This document shows positions 45,943 through 54,888 of a stretch of DNA of 64,000 bases, piece after piece (positions within the stretch are counted from its first letter, which is position 1; each line of letters starts with the position of its first letter). Location: the NCBI RefSeq assembly GCF_014874095.1, contig NZ_JADBEB010000001.1, forward strand, positions 4,216,001 to 4,280,000. The letters are read 5' to 3'. Under the pieces are notes generated by a model. The model made no database searches, had not been told where the DNA came from, and worked only from the letters and a program-made list of their open reading frames with translations. This DNA is from Plantactinospora soyae. GTDB lineage: Bacteria; Actinomycetota; Actinomycetes; Mycobacteriales; Micromonosporaceae. Both the position numbers and the translations under genes were made by a program.

Positions 45943-47151
45943 CTAAAACTGTTCGGATACCAAGATTTTTTGTTCGGATCGGCTCGGTCCGCTCCGGGCG
46001 ACGACGAACGCGTCGGGCATCCGGAACGAGAGGTTGTCCGGGCACCAGGGCGCCCGGAGCACCGTGACGTCGGAGAGCAGCGGGGCCGTCTCGGCCACCA
46101 CCACCGCGGCCTCCATCCGGGAGAGCTGGGCACCGACGCAGCGGTGTGCGCCGGCACCGAACGCGAGGTGGCGCCGGGAACCCCGCTGGCCGGGGGAGAA
46201 CCGCTCCGGCTCGGCGACCACCTCCGGATCGCGACCGGCCCGGGCCAGCCAGAGTACGACGCTGGTCCCCTCCGGTACGGCGGTGCCGGCCAGCTCGGTG
46301 TCCCGGGCGGCCACCCGGCGCCAGGTGACGATCGGCGGCTCCAGGCGCAGGCCCTCCTCCACCACGTCGTCGACGTCGACCGTCCCGGCGCCCAGCCCGG
46401 CGAGCACCTCAGGCGCTCCGGTCAGCCGGTGCAGCAGCAGGGTGAGGAACTGCGACGTCGTCTCCTGCCCGGCGACCAGCAGGAAGAACAGCGCCCCGAC
46501 CACGACCTCCGGCGGGTGCCCGGCGGCCCGGAGTTGGCCGACCAGCCCGGCACCGGTACCGGCGAACTCCCGCAGTACGGCGTGGAACCGGCCGACGACG
46601 TCAGCCAGGACGCGCTGCCGCACGGGGTCGACCGGGGCCCAGAACAGCTCCAGGGCGGCCCGGGTGAACTCCTTCACCACCTCGGCCGGCGCCGCCGGCA
46701 GGTCGACGAGCCGGGCCAGGACCAGCAGCGGCAGGTCGGCCGCGAGGTCGGCGTACAGGTCGACGGGTTGACCCGCGTCGAGCGCGGCGCCGAGCCGGCC
46801 GACCCGCTCCCGCACGACGGCGGTCAGCCAGGGCCGCTGTTCGGCGACGCGTCGCGGATGAAGGGCGTCGGCCACGATGCCCCGGATCGCCGGATGGCTG
46901 GGCCCACCGTTGTTGGCCAGCGTGGCGGGCAGCCGGAAACCGTGCCCGGCGAGCACCCGGAGCGCGGCGACCGGGATCGGGGTCATCGCGTCCAGCGCGT
47001 TGTCCGGACGGAACGTCCCGGGATCGGCGAGCACCTGGCGGACCAGGGCGTGCCGGGTCACCACCAGATGGTCGACCCCGACGTGGTCGGGCAGCACCAC
47101 GACGTCCGGCCACGATCGCTCGACCGACTCCTGCCAACTGCGGAACAGCAC
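45943..47151 (-). CDS. Cytochrome P450
   Basis: A 402-residue bacterial P450. The I-helix motif is AGQETT (about 230), ExxR is in EEGLRLEP (about 268), and the heme loop is FGAGAHRCVGAQLSRME with Cys338. The sequence resembles the CYP107-like branch. GTG start, 9 bases from the stop of the methyltransferase gene, which suggests coupling. The usual electron partners (ferredoxin) are not adjacent. The substrate is unknown; context does not show a biosynthetic cluster. Confidence 0.92.
   Translation of the reverse strand: MLFRSWQESVERSWPDVVVLPDHVGVDHLVVTRHALVRQVLADPGTFRPDNALDAMTPIPVAALRVLAGHGFRLPATLANNGGPSHPAIRGIVADALHPRRVAEQRPWLTAVVRERVGRLGAALDAGQPVDLYADLAADLPLLVLARLVDLPAAPAEVVKEFTRAALELFWAPVDPVRQRVLADVVGRFHAVLREFAGTGAGLVGQLRAAGHPPEVVVGALFFLLVAGQETTSQFLTLLLHRLTGAPEVLAGLGAGTVDVDDVVEEGLRLEPPIVTWRRVAARDTELAGTAVPEGTSVVLWLARAGRDPEVVAEPERFSPGQRGSRRHLAFGAGAHRCVGAQLSRMEAAVVVAETAPLLSDVTVLRAPWCPDNLSFRMPDAFVVARSGPSRSEQKILVSEQF
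45950..45979. promoter_or_regulatory. Direct repeat at the P450/DeoR junction
   Basis: TGTTCGGAT occurs at 45950-45958 and 45971-45979, 21 bases apart, i.e. two helical turns. The repeat is in the 3' end of the P450 gene and in front of deoR, so it may be a DeoR operator. The nearby AAAACACTAAAAC segment is AT-rich. Confidence 0.4.
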
Positions 47152-47160
47152 CGGACCACG

Positions 47161-47853
47161 CTAACCAGCGCGGTGCTCGCGACCGGCACCGCCCGTTCCG
47201 GAGGTGATCTGGGTCAGCTCCCAGACCCGGCTGTGCTTCATCCGCACGCTCTCCAGCGCGGGCGACACCGGTATGTCGTATCCGGCCAGCGGCTGGAACC
47301 GGTCCCGGGGCAGGTACGCCCGGTCCGGGTCGCCGACCAGCACCCGGGCGCCGCCGCGCACCGCCCGGATCAGGAACCGGAGTACCCGGTTGGCCATCGC
47401 CTTGCTGTAGAAGACGTCGCCGGCCAGTACGACCTGCGCGTCGCCGGCATCGCCGTCGAGGATGTCGCCGGTCTCGCCCTCGACGACCACCCCGTTGGCC
47501 CCGGCGTTCACCTCGACGGCCGCGATTGCCATCCGGTCGGTGTCGACGGCCCGGACCCGGCTGGCGCCGGCCCTGGCGGCGGCGACCGCCACCAGCCCGG
47601 ATCCGGAGGCCAGGTCGAGTACGCGCATTCCGGCCACCGTCTCCGGATGGTCCAGGACGTAGCGGGCCAGCGCCTGCCCGCCGGCCCAGGCGAAGGCCCA
47701 GAACGGCGGTGGCTGCTCGCTGCGGAACTCGCCCTCGGTCAGTTCCCAGAGGCCGATCGGCTCGGCGGCCTGGTGCAGTCGGATCTCCGGCACCGAGGCG
47801 ACTGGGCTCAGCTGGGCATAGGTTCGGACGAACTCCGCCGGGGTCTCGGACAC
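47161..47853 (-). CDS. Class I SAM-dependent methyltransferase (protein lysine / small-molecule type)
   Basis: A 230-residue methyltransferase. The SAM-binding site VLDLASGSGLVAVAAARAG is at about 80-98, with PPPFWAFAWAGGQALARYVL before it. That combination is typical of the ETFB lysine methyltransferase/nicotinamide methyltransferase-like group (PrmA-related). GTG start. It lies directly upstream of the P450 on the same strand with a 9-base gap, so they are likely to be one operon and may modify the same metabolite or protein. Confidence 0.85.
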   Translation of the reverse strand: MSETPAEFVRTYAQLSPVASVPEIRLHQAAEPIGLWELTEGEFRSEQPPPFWAFAWAGGQALARYVLDHPETVAGMRVLDLASGSGLVAVAAARAGASRVRAVDTDRMAIAAVEVNAGANGVVVEGETGDILDGDAGDAQVVLAGDVFYSKAMANRVLRFLIRAVRGGARVLVGDPDRAYLPRDRFQPLAGYDIPVSPALESVRMKHSRVWELTQITSGTGGAGREHRAG

Positions 47854-47972
47854 AATCGCGCATTCTGCCCGGTCACCGGCGTGGGCCGCGGGGCGCCCCG
47901 GGCGACCTGAGCGTGGCCGGGCAGGTTTGGCTGGGCCCCGGTCGGCACCTCGGGTGCGGGCTCCGGGCGCCG

Positions 47973-48770
47973 CTACGGCTTCCGGGCCACCCCGCAGTAC
48001 TGGTTGACGTCGATGTCGGGATCGTTCGGCCCCGGCCGCCAGCGGGAACAGGAGACGACTCCGGGCGGCAGCAGGTCCAGCCCGTCGAAGAAGCGGGCGA
48101 TCTCGGCCGAGCTGCGGTAGACGATCTTCGGTGTGCCGTGCTCGTTCCAGAAGGAGACGATGTTGTCGGCCTCCACCCGGTTGATGTCGTGGCATCCGTG
48201 CGCGATGGCGAGATAGCTGCCCGACGGCACCGCCGCGACGAGTTCCCGGACGACCTCCCGGGCCCGCTCGTCGTCGAGGATGAAGTGCATGATGCCGAGC
48301 AGGGTGATCGCGACGGGCTGGTCGAAGTCCAGTGTGCGCCGTGCCTCGCGCAGGATCGCCTCGGGATCGTTCAGGTCGGCCTGGACGTAGTTCGTGGCGC
48401 CCTCGGGGCTGCTGGCGAGCAGGGCGCGGGCGTGCACCAGCACCAGCGGATCGTTGTCGACGTAGACGATCCGGGACTCCGGGGCGACCGACTGGGCGAC
48501 CTGGTGGGTGTTGTCCGCGCTGGGCAGCCCGGTGCCGATGTCGAGAATCTGCCGGATGCCCTCGTCCGCGACGAGGTGCCGGACCATCCGTCCCAGGAAG
48601 GCCCGGTCCGCGACGGCCAGGTCGATGATCGACGGCAGCTGCCGGGCGATCTCGTCGCCGGCCGCCCGGTCCGGGGCGAAGTTGTCCTTGCCGCCGAGCC
48701 AGTAGTTCCACAACCGCGCCGAGTGCGGCACCGTCGTGTCCAATGTGGGCCGAGCCGGGTTGTCTGTCAC
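47973..48770 (-). CDS. SAM-dependent methyltransferase (PF04672 / DUF574 type)
   Basis: A 265-residue protein of the actinobacterial S-adenosyl methyltransferase family. SARLWNYWLGGKDNFAPDR near the N-terminus, QILDIGTGLPSADNTHQVAQ for SAM binding and ITLLGIMHFILDDERARE are all typical. The GTG start follows GGAGAC. It is 119 bases upstream of the other methyltransferase on the same strand. Members are numerous in actinomycetes and their substrates are unknown. Confidence 0.9.
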   Translation of the reverse strand: MTDNPARPTLDTTVPHSARLWNYWLGGKDNFAPDRAAGDEIARQLPSIIDLAVADRAFLGRMVRHLVADEGIRQILDIGTGLPSADNTHQVAQSVAPESRIVYVDNDPLVLVHARALLASSPEGATNYVQADLNDPEAILREARRTLDFDQPVAITLLGIMHFILDDERAREVVRELVAAVPSGSYLAIAHGCHDINRVEADNIVSFWNEHGTPKIVYRSSAEIARFFDGLDLLPPGVVSCSRWRPGPNDPDIDVNQYCGVARKP

Positions 48771-49043
48771 GGGCGCCGTCTCCCTGTTCCACCAACGGGT
48801 CTGTGGCCCCGAATCCTCGCACACGTTGACAGCTGCCAACTCCGGGCACGAGGCGGACGGGACCGCGCCGACCCGGCGTGTCGGCGGTACCGGGTAACCG
48901 GTTCACCACTGCGCGTCAAAAGCACCCCCTTCATTACAGGAAGGTGCTGATACGCCACTCTTCCGTTCGGCCGAGGTCGCCCCTAGCGTCGATCCTGCGC
49001 GCATTTTCAGGGCGCGATCATGGACAGAGGCGGCGGCGGAGAG

Positions 49044-49967
49044 ATGGTGGTGACGGTGCTGCGGTTCGCGATCCGGCTCGGAGCCGTGCTGGTGTGCGCG
49101 ACGGGCTGGGCCGCCCTGCCGCCCGCACCGGCCAGCGCCGCGCCGGGGTTCAACACCGAGATCACGCAACTGCCCGGCCGGTTCGTCGCCGGTCGTGGCG
49201 CCGAGACCGTCACGGCGGTGGTCTCCACGAGCCTGAACGGGAACTGCCAGAAGGTGCGCTGGTCGCTGGTGCTGCGACTACAGGGCGTACGGCCGAACCA
49301 GATCGAGGTGGACCGGGTCGAGAACGGGTCGTTCCCGGTCGAGGTGCGGGCCGAGGGGAACGGCGCCCGGCTCACCGACCGGCAGTTGGACCCGGGGTCG
49401 CTGTGCCGGGGCCGGACCGTCACCGCCCAGTACCGGATCGCAGTCGACGACGCCGCGTCGAACGGCCGGATCACCCTCAGCGTCGAGGCGTTGGACGCCG
49501 GAGGGCGGCTGCTCGACCGGGGCAGCGCCACCCGGGACGTGACCGGGTCGGCGCGGGACCGGCGGCGTACGCCCACCCCGAAGCCGTCCCGGTCGAGCCC
49601 GACCCCGGCGACGCCGACCGAGTCGGTGGAGACCGAGCCGGCGGAGGACGAGTCCCCGGTGCTGGCCGAGGTGCCGAGCGACGGTGAGGGCGGCGGTGCC
49701 GACTCGGCGACCGACCGGTCCAACGCCGCGGCCAAGGGCAACGGCATCGGGCTGACCCAGGTCGGGTTCATCGGCGGCGGGGTGCTGCTCTTCCTCGGTG
49801 TCGGCCTGTTGTTCCGGCTCCGCAGCCGGGACCGCGCGGCGGATCTCGCGACCGCACCCGCCGGTCCGGTCCGACGCGGTCGACCCCGCTACCCGGCCAG
49901 CTACCAGACACCGGCCAGCGCGGGGAACCGCCGGACGCGGGACGTCCGGAGTTCGCCCGACTGGTGA
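49044..49967 (+). CDS. Surface-exposed single-pass membrane protein of unknown function
   Basis: A 307-residue protein with signal peptide (about 1-33), a beta-rich extracellular domain with two cysteines (about 70 and 129), a Pro/Thr/Ser linker (TPTPKPSRSSPTPATPT), then a C-terminal membrane helix (about 245-265) and a basic tail. The layout resembles type I anchored surface proteins; no LPXTG is present. The ATG at 49044 has GGCGGAGAG upstream. Function unknown. Confidence 0.75.
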   Translation: MVVTVLRFAIRLGAVLVCATGWAALPPAPASAAPGFNTEITQLPGRFVAGRGAETVTAVVSTSLNGNCQKVRWSLVLRLQGVRPNQIEVDRVENGSFPVEVRAEGNGARLTDRQLDPGSLCRGRTVTAQYRIAVDDAASNGRITLSVEALDAGGRLLDRGSATRDVTGSARDRRRTPTPKPSRSSPTPATPTESVETEPAEDESPVLAEVPSDGEGGGADSATDRSNAAAKGNGIGLTQVGFIGGGVLLFLGVGLLFRLRSRDRAADLATAPAGPVRRGRPRYPASYQTPASAGNRRTRDVRSSPDW

Positions 49968-49987
49968 CGGCGGGCGTACCACGAAAA

Positions 49988-50027
49988 CCGCCGCCCGGTC
50001 CGGGGATGATCCCGGGCCGGGCGGCGG
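49988..50027. terminator. Bidirectional hairpin terminator
   Basis: Arms at 49988-50004 and 50011-50027 pair over 17 bp with one G-U pair around a 6-base loop, between the converging surface protein and M36 protease genes. Confidence 0.85.
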
Positions 50028-50051
50028 CGGTCGTACCTGCCGGTCCGGCGG

Positions 50052-53012
50052 TTAGCTGCCGAACACCTGGAACTCCGCGATCCGGACCTGGTCACGGGCC
50101 GGGCTGGCGGTGCTGCAGTCGGTGGTCGTCGCCGGGTCGTTGTCCTGCTCACCGGCGTAGTGCGGGCCGCCGGTGCACTGGCTGCTGCGCACCTGGAGTC
50201 GCAGGTGCGTGGCGACCGTCCTGGGGATGTCGAACGACCGGAGGTTGAGGTCCCGGGAGTACGCCCGGTACGCCCCGCCCGGGAACGCGTCCGACCGGCT
50301 GGTGTAGACCCGCCGGTAGTTCGCGTCGACCGTGCAGTCCACCCTGGTCGCGTCGCAGGCCAGTACGGCGAACGACCGCAGCGCGGACAGCGCGTTCTGG
50401 CTGGTCGGGTCCGGGTCCGTGGTGATCGTCGGCCGGAGGAACGCGCTGACGTTCACCCGCCGTACGGTCTGCGGCCGGTCCCCGGCCAGGTCGACGGTGA
50501 CCTGCTTGCCGGCCACCCCGTCCAGGGACGCCCAGTTGGTCGCCTCGGTGTCGTCGACGACCCGCTCGGTGTTGACGCCGTCCCCGGAGACCGCCGCGCC
50601 CGAGGCGGACGAGGCGAGGTTGCGGTCGAGTTCCAGCTCCAGCGTCTGCGGCTTGTCGCCGCCCCGGCCCCAGCCGGACCTGAACTCCTTGCTGAACCGG
50701 GTGTGCCCGAACCCGGGTGCGACGGCCACGAACGAGAACTTCGTGTTCGGCACCACCTCGAAGGTGTCCGGCAGCGGGGTGGCCGGATCGGTGTCCGCCA
50801 CCGGTACGGCTCGGGCCTCGTACTCGCCGAGGTAGAGCCGGATCGGCGCGGTCCGGCTCTCGCCGTCGGCCCGGAGCGTCACGGTGACGTTGCGGGCGTG
50901 CGGCGACGCGAAGCTCGGGGTCGGGTCGGTGTCCGCGGCACCGTTGGTGACGGCGTCACGGCCGAGGCCGGAGGTGGCGAAGGCGTTCCAGATGATGTCC
51001 TGGTTGGCCCCGCCGAACCGGAGCTGATCGGCGGCGAGCATGTTGTCCCGCATGTCGATCATGCTGACCGAGCTGGCGGCCTGGAGCAGGTACGAGTCGA
51101 AGACGAGCTGCGTCCAGCGCCGGTTGCCGGGGCACTTGTCGACCGCGACCTTGCCGTTCGCGCAGTCGAGCTGACGGGACGGCGAGCCCTGGCCGTACCG
51201 CTTGACCAGGGCGGACCGGACCCGGAAGTTGGTCGCGCCCCAGATCTCGCCGTCGGCGTGCACCGCCGGGCCGGCGACGTTGTAGCCGATGTCGGAGTAG
51301 TTCAGCGGGCTACGGCTCAGGTCGTAGTTCCGGATTCCGCTCTCGGTGTTGCCGGTGACGTACGCACCGGTGATGAACGGCGTCTTGCCCGGGTTCCGCA
51401 GGTTGTGCTGGTAGAGGTACTCCGCCCCCATCAGGTCGCCCCAGGACTCGCCCATCGCGCCGCCCTGGTGCCCGCTGATGCCGCTGTTCGGACCGCCGAT
51501 CATGCGGTTGGTGACGGCGTGCATGTACTCGTGCCCGATCACCGTCATGTCGTAGTCGCCGTCCACGCAGGGCGGGTACGGACCACCGGCGGCGGGCTGC
51601 CACAGGTACATGTTGGTGCTCGGCGGAAGGCCGTCGCGCGGGGTGCTCTGGTTCGCGTTGTTCCGGTTGCCGCTGAGCGCGCCCTGCTGGGCCCGACCCT
51701 GCTCGGCGTCGCCACCGAGGCCGTCCGGGCTGAGGTTGACCGCCTGGAGGTTCCAGGCCGCCTCGTCGAAGCCGAGCCGGTAGGTCCAGTCGTGCATCCG
51801 GTTGTGCATGGCGAACAGGTTGGCGATCGCCGCGTCGGCGTCGTTGTCGGTCTCGCCGGCGAAGACGGCCGGGTCGCACTTCGAGGTGCGCCACGGGTCG
51901 CTGAACGGGTAGACGTAGTCCCGGGTCGGGCTGGCGGTCATCGGTACGGCGGGAGTGCCCCCGCCCCAGGAGACGACGGTGTTGGCCGCGTTGCCCTGGG
52001 CGGTGTACGTCGGTTCCCCGGTGGCGAGGTCGACGTCCCAGGCCTGACCGCTGTTCGGGTCGCGGACCGTACGCTCGCAGCCGCGTTCCCAGGTCAGGCA
52101 CCAGATCACCCGGGCGTCCCGACCGGGCTTGGTCGAGCTGGGCGGGGTGGCCGGGAAGACGGCCCAGTTCGGGTTCTCCGAGTCGAAGTCGACCAGGTCC
52201 TCGCGGACCAGCACCTCGCTGCGGATCCCGTCCACGAAGGTGGTGAACGCGGTCGGGTGCTCGGTGTCGCTGGAGATCAGGGTGACCTCCCAGGCGGCCC
52301 GGGGAGCGGCGTCCGGCACGGGCACCGCGACCTGGCGGATGTCCCGGCTGGCCACCTTGTCGGCGGTCAGGCCGGCGTCGGCGAGCGCGACCGCGTACGC
52401 CTGGTCGGCGGAGATGGCGGCCGGCTGTGGCGTACCGGTGTTCCGGGAGAGCGAGGAGCTGACGTTGACCACGTTCCCGTTGGAGACCGCGATGCTGACC
52501 AGTCCGTCATAGCCGGCGGGCAGGTCACCGAAGCGCTGCCGCAGGGTCACCACGGCGCCGGATCCGATCGACTTGACCAGCAGCCGCTCCAGGCCGGCGA
52601 CGGCGGCCTCGTCGAGCCCGAAGAGTTCCTGGTTGCGGACCAGGTACTGCCGGGCGGCCGTCTCCGGGTCGGCGTCCAGGCCGCTGGCGAGCGGGCCGTC
52701 GGTGGCCGTGAGCGCGTGCGGGGTGCCCAGGGCGTTCCAGCGGACCGCGCCGTCGACCTTCCCCGCCAGGCTGCGCTGGCGGGCGTTCGGGGCGGCGGCG
52801 CCACCCCGGTTGTCCAGGTCGCGGGGGGCGTGGCTGCCCCCGAACGACTCCGGGTGCGCACCCGGCTGGGTCTGGCCGCCGGCGGCGTCGGCGGGCGCCG
52901 CGCTGGCGGTGGTGGCGCCGGGCAGCAGAGCGGCGGCCACCACGGCCGCCATCAGCACGGGTACGCCACGCCGTCGGGTCCGGCTCGTGGGTCTCGATCC
53001 GGGTTCTGGCAA
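50052..53012 (-). CDS. Secreted M36 (fungalysin-type) metalloprotease with C-terminal discoidin-like domain
   Basis: A protein of about 986 residues. Signal peptide with twin arginines (about 15-37), fungalysin/thermolysin propeptide (about 60-300), catalytic domain with zinc motif HEYMH (His494, Glu495, His498) and the third ligand Glu in GAMGESWGDLMGAEY, then a domain of about 100 residues (VTLRADGESRTAP) and a C-terminal F5/8 type C-like segment. I prefer the TTG start at 53012, which has AAGGAGG 5 bases upstream; the ATG at 53096 would add 28 residues before the signal peptide and lacks a ribosome site. It is a secreted protease for nutrient release. Confidence 0.9.
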   Translation of the reverse strand: MPEPGSRPTSRTRRRGVPVLMAAVVAAALLPGATTASAAPADAAGGQTQPGAHPESFGGSHAPRDLDNRGGAAAPNARQRSLAGKVDGAVRWNALGTPHALTATDGPLASGLDADPETAARQYLVRNQELFGLDEAAVAGLERLLVKSIGSGAVVTLRQRFGDLPAGYDGLVSIAVSNGNVVNVSSSLSRNTGTPQPAAISADQAYAVALADAGLTADKVASRDIRQVAVPVPDAAPRAAWEVTLISSDTEHPTAFTTFVDGIRSEVLVREDLVDFDSENPNWAVFPATPPSSTKPGRDARVIWCLTWERGCERTVRDPNSGQAWDVDLATGEPTYTAQGNAANTVVSWGGGTPAVPMTASPTRDYVYPFSDPWRTSKCDPAVFAGETDNDADAAIANLFAMHNRMHDWTYRLGFDEAAWNLQAVNLSPDGLGGDAEQGRAQQGALSGNRNNANQSTPRDGLPPSTNMYLWQPAAGGPYPPCVDGDYDMTVIGHEYMHAVTNRMIGGPNSGISGHQGGAMGESWGDLMGAEYLYQHNLRNPGKTPFITGAYVTGNTESGIRNYDLSRSPLNYSDIGYNVAGPAVHADGEIWGATNFRVRSALVKRYGQGSPSRQLDCANGKVAVDKCPGNRRWTQLVFDSYLLQAASSVSMIDMRDNMLAADQLRFGGANQDIIWNAFATSGLGRDAVTNGAADTDPTPSFASPHARNVTVTLRADGESRTAPIRLYLGEYEARAVPVADTDPATPLPDTFEVVPNTKFSFVAVAPGFGHTRFSKEFRSGWGRGGDKPQTLELELDRNLASSASGAAVSGDGVNTERVVDDTEATNWASLDGVAGKQVTVDLAGDRPQTVRRVNVSAFLRPTITTDPDPTSQNALSALRSFAVLACDATRVDCTVDANYRRVYTSRSDAFPGGAYRAYSRDLNLRSFDIPRTVATHLRLQVRSSQCTGGPHYAGEQDNDPATTTDCSTASPARDQVRIAEFQVFGS

Positions 53013-53046
53013 GGGGTCCTCCTTGGACGGGTACGGAAGTGCGCGA

Positions 53047-53073
53047 CGAGGCCGACCGGTCTGGTCGGCCTCG
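53047..53073 (-). promoter_or_regulatory. Leader hairpin before the M36 protease
   Basis: CGAGGCCGACC and GGTCGGCCTCG are perfect 11-bp arms with a 5-base loop, about 35 bases upstream of the chosen TTG start on the minus strand. Confidence 0.55.
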
Positions 53074-53258
53074 CTCGGATGGGAAACTTGGATCATGAGC
53101 ACTTGTAGATACGTGGATATCAGCGGGGGGAACCGAAGGCAAGGATTCGTCGGGTACAGACGGCCGGGCAGGTTCCGTTCGTATAACGGTTCGCTCCGCT
53201 CCGCCGCGCTCGGCAGCGTTGTGGCAGGTCCGAGTGGTTCTGATTGCCGGCCGGTCTC

Positions 53259-53288
53259 TTGACAAGCGGCCCGCGTCACACCTAGCGT
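53259..53288 (+). promoter_or_regulatory. Promoter of the sugar-binding lipoprotein gene
   Basis: TTGACA (53259-53264) and TAGCGT (53283-53288) are separated by 18 bases. TGAAACGA on the opposite strand at 53303-53310 falls just after the predicted transcription start and also occurs in the palindrome before the lyase gene. Confidence 0.65.
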
Positions 53289-53485
53289 CCGGTTCTGTTG
53301 GATCGTTTCAGTAGCTGTTCATCCGCACCACCACCACTGCCATTACCGCCCCGCGACCTGGTCCACGTCGAGGTCGGAAGCCCGCCCCGCCACCATGGGT
53401 GCCATCCGCCCAGTCAGGCAAGCGGTTTCCTGCCGGACTCCAGCGCCAATTGGACGCCAGGCGCCATCGGAAAGGGAGATTGTCC

Positions 53486-54784
53486 ATGGTGTACACCCGG
53501 CGCCTACGCCGAACGGCGAGGTTCGCCACCCTCGCTGCGGCAGCGCTGCTTGTCCTGCCGTTGGCCGCCTGCGGCGGTGACGACGACGCATCGGGAGGTC
53601 CGGTCACCCTCGACTTCACCTGGTGGGGAAACGAGGACCGGGCCAAGGTGACCGAGCAGGCGATCGACCTGTTCGAGAAGAAGTACCCGGACATCAAGGT
53701 CAACACCTCGTTCGGCGCGTTCGACGCGTACTTCCAGAAGCTCTCCACCCAGATCGCCGGTGGAGACGCACCCGACGTGGTGCAGATGGACCGCGCCTAC
53801 CTGCGGGAGTACGCCGACCGCAACGCGCTGCGCGACCTCACGGAGTACGTCGAGGACGGCACCCTCTCGGTCGCCGACCTCACCCAGACGCTGGTGCCGG
53901 CCGGCAAGGTCGGTAACGCGACGTACGCGGTCCCGATCGCCCAGAACACCCAGGGGGTCTTCTACGACCCGGCGCTCTGGTCCAAGGCCGGCGTGACCGC
54001 GCCGACGCCGGAGTGGACCTGGCAGGACATGGCCACCGCGGGGCAGAAGCTGGGCCAGGCCGGCGGCGGCAAGGTGGCCGGCTTCGGTGACTTCGGCTTC
54101 GCGATCGACTGGTTCGACATCTGGCTCCGCCAGCGGGACAAGGCGATCTACACCGACGACGGCAAGCTCGGCTTCACCGAGGCGGAGCTGACCGAGTTCT
54201 GGACGATGACCGGTGCCATGCGGGCGACCGGCGCCCTGGCGCCCCCGGCGCTGACCACCCAGCTCGACGGCTCGGTGCAGAACTCGTCGCTGATCAAGAA
54301 GGGCGTCACCGCCGAGGTCAACTACGACTCCGGCTTCACCGGCATGGTCAGCGCCTACGGTGCGCCGCTGGCGATCGCACCGATGCCGAGCGACACCCCC
54401 AAGCGCGGGATGATCGCCGCGATGTCCATGGCCTACAGCGTGGCGCAGCGCAGCGAGCACCCGAAGGAGGCCGCGATGCTGGTCAACTTCCTGATCAACG
54501 ACATCGAGGCCGGCAAGGTGCTGGCGGTGTCCCGGGGCATGCCGGCGAACGCCAAGGTCCGGGACGCGATCGCGCCGAGCCTGGCCGAGAACGACAAGAA
54601 GGTCTACGAGTTCGAGAACTCGGTCGTGGACAAGCTGCTGCCGACGCCTCCGCCCCAGCCCAAGGGCGGCGGTGCGGTGAAGGCCGAGTTCCAGCGGATC
54701 TACGACGAGGTCATCTTCAACCGGATTCCGGTGGCCGAGGGCGCCAAGCGCGTGATCACCGAGGCGAAGAGCCAACTCGGCTGA
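53486..54784 (+). CDS. Sugar ABC transporter substrate-binding lipoprotein
   Basis: A 432-residue family 1 extracellular solute-binding protein with lipobox Cys29 (LPLAACGG). LDFTWWGNEDRAKVTEQAID, FQKLSTQIAGGDAPDVVQMD and GVTAEVNYDSGFTGM are typical of sugar-binding members. The ATG follows AAAGGGAG. No permeases are next to it. The GH29 and lyase genes lie on the opposite strand downstream, so I infer that it captures sugars released from pectin or plant glycans and uses a permease encoded elsewhere. Confidence 0.9.
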   Translation: MVYTRRLRRTARFATLAAAALLVLPLAACGGDDDASGGPVTLDFTWWGNEDRAKVTEQAIDLFEKKYPDIKVNTSFGAFDAYFQKLSTQIAGGDAPDVVQMDRAYLREYADRNALRDLTEYVEDGTLSVADLTQTLVPAGKVGNATYAVPIAQNTQGVFYDPALWSKAGVTAPTPEWTWQDMATAGQKLGQAGGGKVAGFGDFGFAIDWFDIWLRQRDKAIYTDDGKLGFTEAELTEFWTMTGAMRATGALAPPALTTQLDGSVQNSSLIKKGVTAEVNYDSGFTGMVSAYGAPLAIAPMPSDTPKRGMIAAMSMAYSVAQRSEHPKEAAMLVNFLINDIEAGKVLAVSRGMPANAKVRDAIAPSLAENDKKVYEFENSVVDKLLPTPPPQPKGGGAVKAEFQRIYDEVIFNRIPVAEGAKRVITEAKSQLG

Positions 54785-54829
54785 GTCCGACCCCGGCGGA
54801 ACGCACCTCCGCCATCTCGCACCATCCGA

Positions 54830-54858
54830 CGTGCCCCGTCCGATCCGGACGGGGCACG
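54830..54858. terminator. Hairpin terminator between sugar-binding and GH29 genes
   Basis: CGTGCCCCGTCCG and its complement at 54846-54858 form 13-bp arms with a 3-base loop, 45 bases after the lipoprotein stop and 30 bases before the end of the converging GH29 gene. Confidence 0.75.
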
Positions 54859-54888
54859 CCGCTTTCCGATCCGGCGGGGGCAGGATCG

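Larger units (their letters stand above)
53013..53485. other. 473-bp divergent control region between the protease and sugar-binding genes
   Basis: Contains an 11-bp leader hairpin (53047-53073), a CCGTT-CGTAT-AACGG inverted repeat at 53175-53189, a promoter for the plus-strand gene at 53259-53288 and TGAAACGA (minus strand) at 53303-53310. No gene is visible in the rest. Confidence 0.55.

Noticed and set aside
53013-53096. ATG at 53096 as the start of the M36 protease
   Set aside because: It lacks a ribosome site and adds a hydrophilic stretch; the TTG at 53012 has an ideal AAGGAGG site and leads directly into the signal peptide.
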